Below are positions 1 through 9,550 of a DNA stretch of 36,772 nucleotides, one piece after another (the stretch's first letter is position 1; each line of letters opens with the position of its first letter). This stretch comes from Actinobacillus minor NM305 (lineage in GTDB: Bacteria; Pseudomonadota; Gammaproteobacteria; Enterobacterales; Pasteurellaceae): contig NZ_ACQL01000093.1 in assembly GCF_000175195.1 (NCBI RefSeq), forward strand, positions 1 through 36,772, in the 5' to 3' direction. The notes beneath the pieces were generated by a model. The model did no database searches, had not been told where the DNA came from, and saw only the letters and a program-made list of their open reading frames with translations. The translations under genes and the position numbers were made by a program.

Positions 1-52
1 AATAAAAAGGTTTGTCAGTAATCTGAGACGCTATTTTGCATCTTCTTTTTGA

Positions 53-1348
53 TTAACCAACCCAGATAAATTTTGCAATAAAGAGTAAAGATACAACGGC
101 AACAGAAGGGTTAATTTCTTTCCAGCGACCAGTGCAACCTTTCATCACGCAGTAGCTAATGAAACCAAAAGCAATGCCTTCTGTGATGGAGTATGTAAAT
201 GGCATCATTGCTGTTGTAATGAAAGCAGGCGTTGCTTCGGTTAAATCGTCCCATTTCACTTCAATAAGGCTGGAAGCCATTAAAATACCCACAAAAACTA
301 AGGCGCCAGCAGTTGCATAAGCCGGTACTAATCCTGCGAGAGGGGAGAAGAAAATGGTTAAAAGGAATAACAGACCGACCACTACCGCTGTTAAGCCGGT
401 ACGACCGCCAACCGAGACACCAGAGCCGCTTTCAATATAAGTACTGATAGCTGAAGTTCCCATAAATGAACCGACCATTGCGGCACTACTATCGACTAAT
501 AACGCCTGTTTCATGCGAGGGAAACGACCTTGTTCATCTGCAAAGCCGGCTTTTGTTGTTACGGCAATTAAAGTACCTGATGAGTCAAAGAGATTGACAA
601 GCAGGAATGAGAAAATTATGCCGAGTAGGCCAACATCTAAAGCACCGGCAATATCTACTTGTCCAACGACAGCTTCTAAACTTGGTGGCATAGACATCAC
701 GCCATTGAAGGTAACAGCAGGATCGAAAATTAACGCTAAAGCGGTAACAACCGCAATTGAAACTAATACGCCGGAGTGAATGCCTTTAGCGGCTAAGATC
801 ACGATAATGAAAAAGCCTAATACACCCATTAATACTTTCGGATCGTGTAAATCGCCAAGGGCAACAAGGGTTGCTTCATTTGGAATAACCAGCCCCATAT
901 TTTTAAAGCCGATTAAGGCAATAAATAGCCCAATACCCGCCCCGATACCAACACGTAATCCAAGCGGAATAGCAGACATAAACCAGTAGCGAATTTGTAA
1001 AACCGTAAGTAAAAATAATCCGACCGAGCCGAGGAAAATCGCGCCCATTCCCACTTGCCAAGAGTAGCCAAGCTTTTGAACAACCACAAAGGCAAAGAAT
1101 GCATTTAGCCCCATTGCCGGCGCTAATGCAATAGGTAGGTTACTGAATAAACCCATCGCAATAGTACCGAATGCGGCAATTAAACAGGTGGTCACGAAGA
1201 CCACTTGTGTATCCATTCCAGCGACACCGAGAATAGAAGGATTGACAAAAACGATGTAAACCATCGTGAAGAAAGTCGTAATACCGGCAATAATTTCGGT
1301 TTTAGCATTACTGCCTTTTTCTTTTAACTGAAAGAGTTTTTCCAACAT
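53..1348 (-). CDS. NCS2-family purine permease (AzgA-like)
   Basis: This is an inner-membrane proton/purine symporter of the AzgA branch of NCS2, whose members carry adenine, guanine or hypoxanthine. The 431-residue protein is almost wholly hydrophobic, with 12 or more likely membrane segments, and is close in length to E. coli AdeP and GhxP. Family features seen are the N-terminal TEIIAGITTFFTMVYI segment, the LAPAMGLNAFFAF stretch around residue 80 and the LFDSSGTLIAV motif in the second half. The ATG start has a purine-rich AGAGAG site just upstream. It lies 34 bases after usg on the same strand and could be co-transcribed with it. Which purine it carries cannot be read from the sequence. 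Family call is firm; substrate is open. Confidence 0.9.
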   Translation of the reverse strand: MLEKLFQLKEKGSNAKTEIIAGITTFFTMVYIVFVNPSILGVAGMDTQVVFVTTCLIAAFGTIAMGLFSNLPIALAPAMGLNAFFAFVVVQKLGYSWQVGMGAIFLGSVGLFLLTVLQIRYWFMSAIPLGLRVGIGAGIGLFIALIGFKNMGLVIPNEATLVALGDLHDPKVLMGVLGFFIIVILAAKGIHSGVLVSIAVVTALALIFDPAVTFNGVMSMPPSLEAVVGQVDIAGALDVGLLGIIFSFLLVNLFDSSGTLIAVTTKAGFADEQGRFPRMKQALLVDSSAAMVGSFMGTSAISTYIESGSGVSVGGRTGLTAVVVGLLFLLTIFFSPLAGLVPAYATAGALVFVGILMASSLIEVKWDDLTEATPAFITTAMMPFTYSITEGIAFGFISYCVMKGCTGRWKEINPSVAVVSLLFIAKFIWVG

Positions 1349-1382
1349 AATTTCTCTCTTTAAATCTCAAACGTTGAAATGT

Positions 1383-2369
1383 TTAGTAATCTAATACTTG
1401 CGTTAGAAGTTCAACCGCTAAAAACGCTAAGCTGAATTTTTGTTCATCGGCAACTGACCAGAATTGCAAGCTATTTTCTGATTTTGATAATAACTGGCTA
1501 ATTTGAAGGGCATTTTGTTCTTCATCTTCGCCATTTTTTACGGCGGTAATGATGTTTTCTTCGTTAAATTGTAGCCATGGTTGCGCTTTCCAGCTTTCAC
1601 TCATTGCTTCAACATCAAGTGCATACTCAGATTGTACTGAGATCATTTGGGATACACCGTAAAAGACCGGTACTTGCACGGAATGGAAATGCACTGAAGC
1701 GGTTAAATTTGGTAACACTTTTGCAAGTTGCAACTCAAATACACGAGAGAAAGGTAGTTTTTTCTCATCGCCTTGAACGTTGGCTGGCACTACGTCAAAC
1801 GCAATACGTTCAGCATTTTCATCAAATGGAATGCCATTGAGTAAACGCGCTGTTTGACCGGCAAGTTCTTTGACTTTCTCATCGCCAAAATAAGCAGATG
1901 GGAGCAAAGAGGTAACAAAAATATGTTGTAAAGGTTGATCTAATAAAGGTTTTAACGCTAACGCTAATTGTGAAATTTGTGGATTAGCAAGAGCAACGAT
2001 ATTTCGCTCACGTAAATTTGCTAATGCTTCATCATTTACACTTGGCACAACAACAGGAACGCTACCGATTAGCGCAGTAATACCATATAAGTCTAAAATG
2101 ATACAGCCGGCTTGGGTGGCTTTGGCGAGTACTTCTGCTTGTGCCATTGGCGCAGCAAAAAGAACGTGTGTAAATTGCGACCAATCTAAATTATCTAATT
2201 CAAATTGTTCAACGGCTTTGGCGCCGAGACGTAAGTTTTGTTCTTCGCCGAAGGGTTCAAGTTCCACGGCAGAAACTTTATCTAAAGTCAAATCGCTGTT
2301 TTCTAAGGCTTCAAGTAATTTCTCGGCTAAGGTAAAATCAGCGGCAATGGCAAGATGAATATTGGACAT
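1383..2369 (-). CDS. usg: Usg, catalytically degenerate aspartate-semialdehyde dehydrogenase homologue
   Basis: This 328-residue protein is related to aspartate-semialdehyde dehydrogenase (ASADH) and resembles the Usg-1 protein of E. coli. Where true ASADH carries the active-site Cys in an NPNC motif, this protein reads NPQIS at residues 129-133, so Ile replaces the Cys. It is therefore unlikely to be an active dehydrogenase, and its role is unknown. I chose the start at 2369 (MSNIHLA) because an AAGAGGA site lies about 7 bases before it. The frame stays open upstream, but those extra residues have no such support and would overlap the divergent ybaK start. Confidence 0.85.
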   Translation of the reverse strand: MSNIHLAIAADFTLAEKLLEALENSDLTLDKVSAVELEPFGEEQNLRLGAKAVEQFELDNLDWSQFTHVLFAAPMAQAEVLAKATQAGCIILDLYGITALIGSVPVVVPSVNDEALANLRERNIVALANPQISQLALALKPLLDQPLQHIFVTSLLPSAYFGDEKVKELAGQTARLLNGIPFDENAERIAFDVVPANVQGDEKKLPFSRVFELQLAKVLPNLTASVHFHSVQVPVFYGVSQMISVQSEYALDVEAMSESWKAQPWLQFNEENIITAVKNGEDEEQNALQISQLLSKSENSLQFWSVADEQKFSLAFLAVELLTQVLDY

Positions 2370-2428
2370 TTTATCTTCCTCTTTAGCTATTAAAAACTGA
2401 TTATACCTTAAATTTACAGGAACGGACG

Positions 2429-2902
2429 ATGACACCCGCAGTAAACTTACTCAAAAAGCAAAAAATTTCTTTCACGCTACACCCTTATGAACACGATCCC
2501 AATAATACAAACTTTGGACAAGAAGCGGTTGAAAAATTAGGCATTGATGCTAATCAGACTTTTAAGACCTTATTAGTTGCAGAAAATGGCGATCAGAAAA
2601 AACTTGCCGTGATGGTTGTGCCGGTTTCCAGTACGCTCAATTTAAAACGAGCAGCGCACGCATTAAATGTGAAAAAAGTGGAAATGGCAGATAAAGATAT
2701 TGCGCAAAAGACAACCGGTTATTTATTAGGTGGCATTAGTCCATTAGGGCAGAAAAAGCGTTTAACCACTGTCATTGATAAATCAGCCGAGCAATTTGCA
2801 ACGATGTTTGTATCTGGAGGGAAACGAGGGTTAGATATTGAACTTTCGCCACAAGATTTAGCAAAGTTACTCGATGCAAAGTTTGAGGAGATTAAGGAAT
2901 AG
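2429..2902 (+). CDS. ybaK: Cys-tRNA(Pro)/Cys-tRNA(Cys) deacylase YbaK
   Basis: This is a trans-editing enzyme that hydrolyses Cys wrongly charged on tRNA(Pro) by prolyl-tRNA synthetase. At 157 residues it matches the usual size of YbaK (about 159). Visible family features are the N-terminal TPAVNLLKK helix, the HPYEHDP segment, the QTFKTLLV strand with the conserved catalytic Lys46, and the [12 protein letters not shown] loop near residue 100. The start follows an AGGAACG site. It is transcribed away from usg, with 59 bases between the two start codons, and ends in a shared terminator opposite yfgM. Confidence 0.93.
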   Translation: MTPAVNLLKKQKISFTLHPYEHDPNNTNFGQEAVEKLGIDANQTFKTLLVAENGDQKKLAVMVVPVSSTLNLKRAAHALNVKKVEMADKDIAQKTTGYLLGGISPLGQKKRLTTVIDKSAEQFATMFVSGGKRGLDIELSPQDLAKLLDAKFEEIKE

Positions 2903-2919
2903 TTTTTCTCCATAAAGAA

Positions 2920-2951
2920 AAATCCCCTTAGGGTATGCTCTAAGGGGATTT
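2920..2951 (-). terminator. Bidirectional intrinsic terminator between ybaK and yfgM
   Basis: A 12-bp perfect stem (AAATCCCCTTAG pairing with CTAAGGGGATTT) closes an 8-base loop. Read on the minus strand it is followed by a T run, so it best ends the rodZ-ispG-hisS-yfgM transcripts. A weaker T-rich tract on the plus side may also serve ybaK. Confidence 0.88.
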
Positions 2952-2977
2952 AAATTTTTACGTTAGTGATCAGCGAT

Positions 2978-3604
2978 TTAAAGATTATTGATTTTCAAAT
3001 CAATTAATGCTTTTTCTGATTCGCTTGTTGCTGTCGCTTTTAATTGCTCATAAGCACTTTTGGCTGCAGCTTTATCGCCTTTTGCTGCGAGAATATCTGC
3101 GCTTAAAAGTTGTTTACGAGATTCCCATGCGCTTCCTTGAATTTGTGCAAGAACTGCAAGCGCTTCATCATATTGTTTAAGTTGGTAGCCAATTTCAGCT
3201 AAACGGAAGCGAATCACAACTTGTAATGTTGCATCGTTTGTTGCTGAAAGCGTATTTTGAAGTAAGGTTTGTGCTTTGGCATAATCTGCTTGAGTAACAG
3301 CTTGCTTAACTTCTTCTAATTGTGCAAAAACCGCATAGTTAGTTCCTTTTGCTTCTTCTAGAAATTTTGCAACAAGCGGTTGATTTTTAGCCGGATCTTG
3401 CAAATAAGCTTCCATTGTATTTTGGTAAGAAGTTGAAGCTTGTATTGCTGATTCTACTTGATGCTTTTTCCAAAAATTCCAGCCAAAGGTGGCTGCAGCG
3501 CAGATAAAAATTGCTAATAAAATAGGCGTACTGTTTGCTTTGAACCAATTTTTAGCTTCTTCAAATTGTTGTTCTTCGGTTTTATTAAGGTATTCGCTAC
3601 TCAT
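2978..3604 (-). CDS. yfgM: YfgM-family ancillary SecYEG translocon subunit
   Basis: YfgM is a single-span inner-membrane protein with a periplasmic TPR-like domain. In E. coli it pairs with PpiD at the SecYEG translocon and helps hand secreted proteins to periplasmic chaperones. This protein has 208 residues: a short cytoplasmic N-terminus (MSSEYLNKTEEQQFEEAKNW), one membrane helix at about residues 27-45, then Ala-rich helical repeats. It follows hisS by 25 bases, as in E. coli, where yfgM also lies directly after hisS. An AAGGA site lies upstream of the ATG at a slightly long spacing. bamB and der, which come next in E. coli, are absent here and a terminator follows instead. Confidence 0.88.
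   Translation of the reverse strand: MSSEYLNKTEEQQFEEAKNWFKANSTPILLAIFICAAATFGWNFWKKHQVESAIQASTSYQNTMEAYLQDPAKNQPLVAKFLEEAKGTNYAVFAQLEEVKQAVTQADYAKAQTLLQNTLSATNDATLQVVIRFRLAEIGYQLKQYDEALAVLAQIQGSAWESRKQLLSADILAAKGDKAAAKSAYEQLKATATSESEKALIDLKINNL
3372..3380 (+). repeat. Uptake signal sequence, Apl type
   Basis: An exact ACAAGCGGT, the DNA-uptake signal of the Actinobacillus/Mannheimia branch of Pasteurellaceae, lies inside yfgM. Confidence 0.75.
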
Positions 3605-3629
3605 TTGATATTAGATCCTTATTGATAGA

Positions 3630-4904
3630 TTATGAAAAACGTTTTTGTAATTCAGCGACTAATGCTGTTTGCGGAACCGTAATTTGTTCCGTACCGCTAA
3701 GAAGATCTTTGATCACAACGGTTTTCTCAGCTACTTCGCTTTCGCCGATCACTAATGCAAACTCCGCTTCTAGCTTATCAGCACGTTTAAATTGTTTTTG
3801 GAATTTACCACCGGAGCAGTGTGTCATAACACGCAAGGTTGGTAGTTCTGAACGTAATGTTTCTGCAATTTGGAATGCGTTAAGTGTTGCGCCTTCGCCT
3901 GAATAAACAATGTAAACATCAACAGCTTTTGCTACGGGTACATCTTTATTCACTTCTTGTACTAATAACACTAAGCGCTCTAAGCCCATAGCAAAACCAA
4001 CGCCTTGGGTGGCGTGTCCGCCTAATTGTTCCACTAAACCATCATAACGGCCACCACCACAAACCGTACCTTGTGCGCCTAATGCAGAAGTAACCCATTC
4101 GAAAACGGTTTTATTGTAGTAATCTAAACCACGAACCAATTTAGGATTTACTTCATATTGAATGCCCATTGCATCAAGCAGTGAACAAAGCTGAGCAAAG
4201 TGTTCACGGCTTTCCTCATCAAGATAGTCTAATAATTTAGGGGCATCATTTAGAACTTCTTGTAAGGCTTGATTTTTCGTATCTAAAATACGTAATGGAT
4301 TTTTAACCAAACGTTCTTTTTCTTCATCGCTCATAAGTGATTGATGTTGTTCTAAAAATGCAACAAGAGCAGAGCGGTAATTTGCACGTGCTTCTAAAGA
4401 ACCAATCGAATTTAGTTGTAATGACACGTGTTGATCAATGCCTAATGCTTTCCATAAACGAGCCGTTAAAATAATCAATTCAGCATCAATTTCCGGGTTT
4501 GGGATCCCAAACACTTCCACACCAGCTTGGTGGAACTGGCGGTAACGCCCTTTTTGTGGACGCTCGTGGCGGAACATTGGCCCCATATACCATAGGCGTT
4601 GTTCGTTATTGTAGATCCAACCTCGTTCGATAGCAGCACGTACACAACCTGCAGTGCCTTCCGGACGTAGGGTTAGTTGTTCATCATTATCCCAAAATGT
4701 GTACATTTCTTTTGAAACTACATCAGTCACTTCACCAATTGCTCGTGCAAAAAGCGGTGTGCTTTCTACGATTGGCATACGCACTTCGGAATAGCCATAG
4801 CTTGCCAATACATTACGTACTTTAGTTTCAACCCATTGCCATAAAGGGGTTTCGGTTGGCGAACAATCGTTCATACCACGAATTGCTTGAATTGTTTTTG
4901 CCAC
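3630..4904 (-). CDS. hisS: Histidyl-tRNA synthetase
   Basis: HisRS charges tRNA(His) with histidine in the cytoplasm. The protein is 424 residues, the same length as E. coli HisS. It begins with the typical [13 protein letters not shown] segment. Class II motif 1 lies around the [15 protein letters not shown] stretch, and motif 2 around [17 protein letters not shown]. The histidine-specific [15 protein letters not shown] and GGGRYDGL motifs are present, with an anticodon-binding domain from about residue 330. It sits between ispG and yfgM, as in E. coli. Confidence 0.97.
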   Translation of the reverse strand: MAKTIQAIRGMNDCSPTETPLWQWVETKVRNVLASYGYSEVRMPIVESTPLFARAIGEVTDVVSKEMYTFWDNDEQLTLRPEGTAGCVRAAIERGWIYNNEQRLWYMGPMFRHERPQKGRYRQFHQAGVEVFGIPNPEIDAELIILTARLWKALGIDQHVSLQLNSIGSLEARANYRSALVAFLEQHQSLMSDEEKERLVKNPLRILDTKNQALQEVLNDAPKLLDYLDEESREHFAQLCSLLDAMGIQYEVNPKLVRGLDYYNKTVFEWVTSALGAQGTVCGGGRYDGLVEQLGGHATQGVGFAMGLERLVLLVQEVNKDVPVAKAVDVYIVYSGEGATLNAFQIAETLRSELPTLRVMTHCSGGKFQKQFKRADKLEAEFALVIGESEVAEKTVVIKDLLSGTEQITVPQTALVAELQKRFS

Positions 4905-4962
4905 AATATTGTCCTTATTTTTACACCGAGTTAATCTCGATGATCATTTAAAAAAGTGAACA

Positions 4963-4983
4963 GCACGAGAGAAACCCTCGTGC
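4963..4983 (-). terminator. Possible weak terminator or processing hairpin between ispG and hisS
   Basis: A perfect 7-bp stem (GCACGAG with CTCGTGC) closes a 7-base loop in the 93-base gap after the ispG stop. On the minus strand a T run (complement of the A run at about 4950-4955) lies only about 8 bases beyond the stem, so termination is probably incomplete and hisS may still be reached by read-through. Confidence 0.5.
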
Positions 4984-4997
4984 CATTTAATTATTTT

Positions 4998-6110
4998 TTA
5001 TGCCTTAGTCATCATAATACGTTGCGATTGTTCTGCAACTCGCGCACGTATTTTAGCTTCGAGCTGATCAATCAGTTTATCGTTATCAAAACGCTCTTTT
5101 TGACGAACACCATCAAGGTAGAAGCCGCTCATTTTATTGCTGCCGGTAACACCTAAGTCAGAAATGAGAGCCTCTCCCGGTCCATTAACAACGCAACCAA
5201 TAATGGAAACGTCCATTGGCGTTAAAATATCTTCTAAACGTTGTTCCAGCGCATTAACGGTTGCAATCACGTCAATTTCTTGGCGAGAGCAAGTTGGACA
5301 AGCGATAAAGTTAATCCCACGTGAACGAATACGGAGAGATTTTAAAATATCAAAGCCAACTTTTACTTCTTCTACGGGATCGGCTGCCAATGAAATACGT
5401 AAAGTATCGCCAATGCCTTCTGAAAGTAATAAGCCTAAACCAATCGCAGATTTCACTGAGCCGGCTCTTGCACCGCCAGCTTCTGTAATGCCTAAATGTA
5501 ACGGTTGCTCAATTTGTTTTGCAAGTAATCGATAAGATTCGACCGCTAGAAAAACATCAGAGGCTTTTACACTTACTTTAAATTGATCGAAATTGAAACG
5601 ATCTAAAATATCCACGTGGCGTAAAGCACTTTCTAATAATGCTTCTGGAGTAGGTTCGCCGTATTTTTCTTGGAGATCTCGCTCTAGCGAACCAGCATTT
5701 ACCCCAATTCGAATCGGAATGTTTTTATCTTTTGCACAATCAACAACGGCACGAATACGATCTTCATTACCGATATTACCCGGGTTGATACGTAAACAGT
5801 CCACGCCATATTCAGCAACTTTTAAAGCAATGCGGTAGTCAAAATGAATATCGGCAACAAGTGGGACATTAACTTGCTGTTTAATCAGTTTAAAGGCTTC
5901 TGCCGCATCCATTGTTGGTACTGAAACACGAACAATATCCGCACCGACACGCTCTAATGCTTTAATTTGATTTACAGTCGCTTCAACATCGGTTGTTCGG
6001 GTATTCGTCATAGATTGAACAGTAATAGGCGCATCGCCTCCCACTGCAACATTACCTACCCAAATCTTTTTCGATTCACGGCGTTTAATTGGTGAATGAT
6101 TTAATGACAT
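4998..6110 (-). CDS. ispG: 4-hydroxy-3-methylbut-2-en-1-yl diphosphate synthase (IspG/GcpE)
   Basis: IspG is the [4Fe-4S] enzyme of the non-mevalonate (MEP) isoprenoid pathway. It converts methylerythritol cyclodiphosphate to HMBPP in the cytoplasm. The 370-residue protein has an N-terminal TIM-barrel part ([13 protein letters not shown]) and a C-terminal cluster domain with the three ligand cysteines: C271 and C274 in CPTC, and C306 in CVVNGPGE, which also carries the conserved Glu. I start it at the ATG at 6110 because an AAGGA site lies 7 bases before it. An in-frame TTG two codons earlier would sit on that site. The AAGGA overlaps the rodZ stop codon, implying translational coupling. Confidence 0.96.
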   Translation of the reverse strand: MSLNHSPIKRRESKKIWVGNVAVGGDAPITVQSMTNTRTTDVEATVNQIKALERVGADIVRVSVPTMDAAEAFKLIKQQVNVPLVADIHFDYRIALKVAEYGVDCLRINPGNIGNEDRIRAVVDCAKDKNIPIRIGVNAGSLERDLQEKYGEPTPEALLESALRHVDILDRFNFDQFKVSVKASDVFLAVESYRLLAKQIEQPLHLGITEAGGARAGSVKSAIGLGLLLSEGIGDTLRISLAADPVEEVKVGFDILKSLRIRSRGINFIACPTCSRQEIDVIATVNALEQRLEDILTPMDVSIIGCVVNGPGEALISDLGVTGSNKMSGFYLDGVRQKERFDNDKLIDQLEAKIRARVAEQSQRIMMTKA

Positions 6111-6119
6111 AATCAATCC

Positions 6120-7049
6120 TTATTGAGCTAAAGGTAATTTAATACGAGCAACACGACCATCAATTTTTAGCGGTACTAATTGACCTTTATAATAGAGTTT
6201 AACATTTGCTGGAGCGCCAATCGTTAAGCGATATTGCTCATTGCCATTAAAGGTTAGAACTTCGCCATTAGTATAAAGTTTTTCAGCCAAACTTTTTTTG
6301 CTTTTCGTATTTTTTACGGTAATCCAACTTTCTTTACCGGTAATTTCAATACGTAATTCATCATTAGATACTGCTGTTTGTTGCTCTGTTTCCACTGGAT
6401 TGGTTTGAGTTTGTTGTAACACATTCGCAGTCTCAATTTGAGGCGCTACTTCTGTTGCAATGGGTGCAGGTTGTTCATTTGCCTGTGTAGCGGTATTAGC
6501 AACGGCTGTTTCTGTATTTGTTGTAGCCGGTTGAACAATAGGTTCAATTTGCATTGCCTGATTTGTGTTATTAGTTGGAGCAGGTGTTGCTTCAATAGGA
6601 ATAGCATTATTCACAAATTGATCGCGATTTTGTTGCTCTGTTTGATAATCTTGCCACCACCATAGTAAGGTCATGCCTACAGCACTTAATAGCACAATAA
6701 ATGTTAAATACTTAACCCATCGAGATTGAGATTTTTGAACTATTTTTCCTGATGATGTTTTATTTATAACTTCTTTAGGAATTGTTACTTCACCATAATT
6801 TACACTTGAAACTAACTCTTCCGGCAAGCGTAAAAAACGAACATAGCTACTAACATAGCCTCGCACAAAAGTGGGAGCTACGTTCTGTAAGATAAAAATA
6901 TCATTTTCTAATGATTCAAGGTGTGATTTTTTGAGTGTTGTTTTTTGCGCCACATCTTCAATAGACAAATTTAATGCTTCACGTGCGCTTTTAAGTTGCT
7001 GTCCAAGTGATAAAGTTGGTTGAGACGTAGTATTAATTGATTCAGTCAT
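6120..7049 (-). CDS. rodZ: Cytoskeletal protein RodZ
   Basis: RodZ is a bitopic inner-membrane protein that links MreB filaments to the cell-wall elongation machinery and sets rod width. The 309-residue protein has an N-terminal helix-turn-helix domain of the Xre type at about residues 14-75. This is followed by a basic linker, one membrane helix at about 113-132 ending WWW, a Thr/Gln/Pro-rich periplasmic linker, and a C-terminal DUF4115-type beta domain from about residue 225. It is first in the rodZ-ispG-hisS-yfgM cluster. pilF and rlmN, which precede rodZ in many gamma-proteobacteria, are not present; a divergent SulP gene lies upstream instead. Confidence 0.92.
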   Translation of the reverse strand: MTESINTTSQPTLSLGQQLKSAREALNLSIEDVAQKTTLKKSHLESLENDIFILQNVAPTFVRGYVSSYVRFLRLPEELVSSVNYGEVTIPKEVINKTSSGKIVQKSQSRWVKYLTFIVLLSAVGMTLLWWWQDYQTEQQNRDQFVNNAIPIEATPAPTNNTNQAMQIEPIVQPATTNTETAVANTATQANEQPAPIATEVAPQIETANVLQQTQTNPVETEQQTAVSNDELRIEITGKESWITVKNTKSKKSLAEKLYTNGEVLTFNGNEQYRLTIGAPANVKLYYKGQLVPLKIDGRVARIKLPLAQ

Positions 7050-7173
7050 AGCTAAGCTCTTAATATAAAATACACAAAATTATTCGGAAGTTTAAAGAGG
7101 TAACGTCCATTTTGCAATCCAATCTACATAAATTTGCAAAAAAATTCATTTATAGCGGTCGTATTTTACTAAA

Positions 7174-7203
7174 TTTTTGCCAAAATCTGATATATGGCAA
7201 AAA
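7174..7203. promoter_or_regulatory. Candidate operator: inverted repeat TTTTTGCCA-N12-TGGCAAAAA
   Basis: Perfect 9-base arms are separated by 12 bases, so the half-sites lie 21 bp apart, two turns of the helix. AAA/TTT extends the symmetry outward after a one-base slip. The repeat lies in the 214-base gap between divergent rodZ and the SulP gene. Its centre is about 75 bases upstream of the SulP start, just before a TATAAA element at 7235-7240. No poly-T run follows, so a protein-binding site is more likely than a terminator. The binding protein is unknown. Confidence 0.4.
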
Positions 7204-7263
7204 ATTTAGGAAAAATCAGGCGTAGAATATCCACTATAAATGTTTTTATCTTGGTAATTTGAT

Positions 7264-8814
7264 ATGTCGGAAAATAGTAAAACTCGCCTTCTAAAACAAA
7301 ATTTTGCATCCGGTCTGGTCGTCTTTTTGGTCGCCTTGCCGCTTTGTTTAGGGATTGCTTTAGCATCAGATGCACCACCGCTATCGGGTATTATTTCAGG
7401 TATTGTCGGGGGGATTGTCATCGGTTGGTTAAGTACCTCACATATTAGTGTTTCCGGCCCGGCGGCAGGGTTAGTTGCGATAGTGGTGGCTGCGATTAGC
7501 CAATTAGGTTCGTTTGAACTTTTCCTCTGTGCCGGCGTAGTTGCAGGTGCGATTCAGCTTTGTTTAGGCTTTATGCGAGCGGGGAGTATTACCAATTATA
7601 TTCCTGTGGCTGTGATTGAAGGCATGTTAGCCGGGATTGGTATTCTGATTATTTTCAAACAGTTACCTTATGCTTTGGGAACAGAGGAATTTTCATTAAG
7701 TAGCACAAATTCATTTATCAACATTCATCTTGGCTCGTTAATTATTGCCTTGGTCTCTATTTTCATTATGTTGGGGTGGGACTCTTCGCCAAAATTAAAA
7801 AAAATAAAATGGCTTCCTTCAGCACTTATTGCGGTGCTGGTCAGTGTTATTATTAACCGTCTTTTTATTTCATCTGGGAGTTATTTAGCTATTCCTGAAA
7901 ATCAGCTTGTTCAGCTTCCTGTGCCGCATTCTTGGGATGATATGAAACATTTAATTGTATTACCTAATTTTAGCGGTTTTACTAATAGTATTGTTTGGGT
8001 AACAGGGGCGACAATCGCTGCCGTTGCATCTATTGAAACATTATTGTCTGTTGAAGCGGCAGATCGTCTGGATGTTAAGCGCCGAATTACTGACTCTAAC
8101 CAAGAATTACGGGCGCAAGGTGTGGGCAACATTATTTCTTCCTTGATTGGTGGTCTTCCCATTACGGCTGTAATTGTTCGTTCATCAGCAAATGCAAATG
8201 CTGGTGCGACACATAAAATATCCGCTATTATTCATGGTATTTTATTACTGGTTTGCGTGTTAATGATCCCTTCTATTTTAAATGAGATCCCATTAGCTAC
8301 CTTGGCCGCAGTCTTAATTTTAGTCGGTTATAAATTGGCAAGACCTTCTACTTTCCAACATTTTTGGCAAAAAGGGATCTACCAATTTATCCCTTTTATT
8401 GCAACTATGATCGCCGTGGTGTTATTTGACTTATTAAAAGGGGTTGGGTTAGGTTTAATTATCAGTATTCTCTTTATTCTTCACGGTAATATGAAACGCG
8501 CTTACTATTTAAGCCGTGAAGAACTTGCGGAAGCTTCACAAATTACCTTGGATTTAGCTGAAGAAGTCTCATTTTTAAATAAAGCTGCCATCAAGAAAAC
8601 ACTAAAAAATGTTCAACCAAATTCCACGGTAATTATTAATGCGCAACACACTTCTTATATTGCTTGTGATGTTTTAGAGTTAATAGAAGATTTTGCTAAT
8701 ATTTATGCTAAAGAAAATAATATACATGTTGTATTGAAAGGCTTTAAAGCGGATTATGATAATCAAGTAGATCAAACAACGAATATTCGTGTTGAGCATC
8801 ATCATCGTATCTAA
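7264..8814 (+). CDS. SulP-family inorganic anion transporter with STAS domain
   Basis: SulP (SLC26-like) proteins carry anions such as sulfate, bicarbonate or C4-dicarboxylates across the inner membrane. This one has 516 residues. The transport core (about residues 10-430) includes the LVVFLVALPLCLGIALASDAPP first segment and the ISVSGPAAGLVAIVVAAI signature near residue 60. The remaining residues form a short cytoplasmic STAS domain (about 440-505) ending in a His-rich EHHHR tail. It stands alone with its own terminator. Substrate is not shown by the sequence; no carbonic anhydrase or sulfate-assimilation gene is adjacent. Confidence 0.88.
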   Translation: MSENSKTRLLKQNFASGLVVFLVALPLCLGIALASDAPPLSGIISGIVGGIVIGWLSTSHISVSGPAAGLVAIVVAAISQLGSFELFLCAGVVAGAIQLCLGFMRAGSITNYIPVAVIEGMLAGIGILIIFKQLPYALGTEEFSLSSTNSFINIHLGSLIIALVSIFIMLGWDSSPKLKKIKWLPSALIAVLVSVIINRLFISSGSYLAIPENQLVQLPVPHSWDDMKHLIVLPNFSGFTNSIVWVTGATIAAVASIETLLSVEAADRLDVKRRITDSNQELRAQGVGNIISSLIGGLPITAVIVRSSANANAGATHKISAIIHGILLLVCVLMIPSILNEIPLATLAAVLILVGYKLARPSTFQHFWQKGIYQFIPFIATMIAVVLFDLLKGVGLGLIISILFILHGNMKRAYYLSREELAEASQITLDLAEEVSFLNKAAIKKTLKNVQPNSTVIINAQHTSYIACDVLELIEDFANIYAKENNIHVVLKGFKADYDNQVDQTTNIRVEHHHRI

Positions 8815-8815
8815 T

Positions 8816-8853
8816 AAAAATAGGCTAATTTTTCAAAAAATTAGCCTATTTTT
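8816..8853. terminator. Bidirectional terminator between SulP gene and ompW
   Basis: A perfect 18-bp stem, A-rich at one foot and T-rich at the other, closes a 2-base loop directly after the SulP stop codon. Its core is TAGGCTAA/TTAGCCTA. It can act for both convergent genes. Confidence 0.92.
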
Positions 8854-8871
8854 CATGTGTTTAGAATCTTA

Positions 8872-9528
8872 TTAGAAACGAACACCAAAACCTGCAAAGT
8901 AAACGAGTGGATCAAGTTTGATTTTCACTTCGTGATCTGCTTCTAAAGCTCTAAATTTAGCGGTGGTTTTGATATGAGTATACCAAGCTGCCGCATTAAA
9001 ATAGAGATTGTCGGTTAATTTCACATCTACACCTAAGTTAGCAACCGGCCCGAATGAGTGTTTTTTCACTTCTAAGTTAGTAACATCTGTGTGAACAGAT
9101 TTTGCGTGGTAGAAACGAGTATAGTTTAGACCTGCACCAACATATGGACGCACTTTAGAATCGGCATCAAAGAAATAATATTGCGCATATAGGCTTGGCG
9201 GTAATTGTTTAACAATTGCCACACGTCCTAGATTTGCAGAACCATTTAATGTAGCATTGATTTTATGTGAGAATGGTGTTGCACCGAGTAACTCAACGCC
9301 GATATTATCGGTAATCATATAAGTTCCGGTTAAACCTAATTGTGTGTTGTTTTTTACGTTTAACTCAATGTCAGCTCTTGTTTTATCAAAAGATTTAGTA
9401 CTAGAACTTGAGTTTGCATCTACGGTAACTGCACCTGCTCTAAAAATTACACTTCCTGCTTGATGCGCCATTGCTGAACTTGCAACTAATGCACCGCCTA
9501 AAATAATTGCTAATGCTGTTTTTTTCAT
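8872..9528 (-). CDS. ompW: OmpW-family outer membrane beta-barrel protein
   Basis: OmpW proteins are small 8-stranded barrels of the outer membrane that form a hydrophobic channel for small molecules. The 218-residue precursor starts with a clear signal peptide (MKKTALAIILGGALVASSAMA, cleavage after AMA). Its alternating strands include NIGVELLGATPFSHKI and YAQYYFF, and it ends in AGFGVRF with the C-terminal Phe recognised by the BAM complex. An AGAGGG site precedes the ATG. Upstream lies a class II FNR site, in line with oxygen-responsive control known for ompW in enterobacteria. Confidence 0.93.
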   Translation of the reverse strand: MKKTALAIILGGALVASSAMAHQAGSVIFRAGAVTVDANSSSSTKSFDKTRADIELNVKNNTQLGLTGTYMITDNIGVELLGATPFSHKINATLNGSANLGRVAIVKQLPPSLYAQYYFFDADSKVRPYVGAGLNYTRFYHAKSVHTDVTNLEVKKHSFGPVANLGVDVKLTDNLYFNAAAWYTHIKTTAKFRALEADHEVKIKLDPLVYFAGFGVRF

Positions 9529-9550
9529 AAGTAAATCCCTCTAAGTTATC

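Noticed and set aside
4927-4939. Small CGAG/CTCG palindrome near the hisS start as an operator
   Set aside because: The arms are only 4 bases and no known regulator fits; too weak to support.
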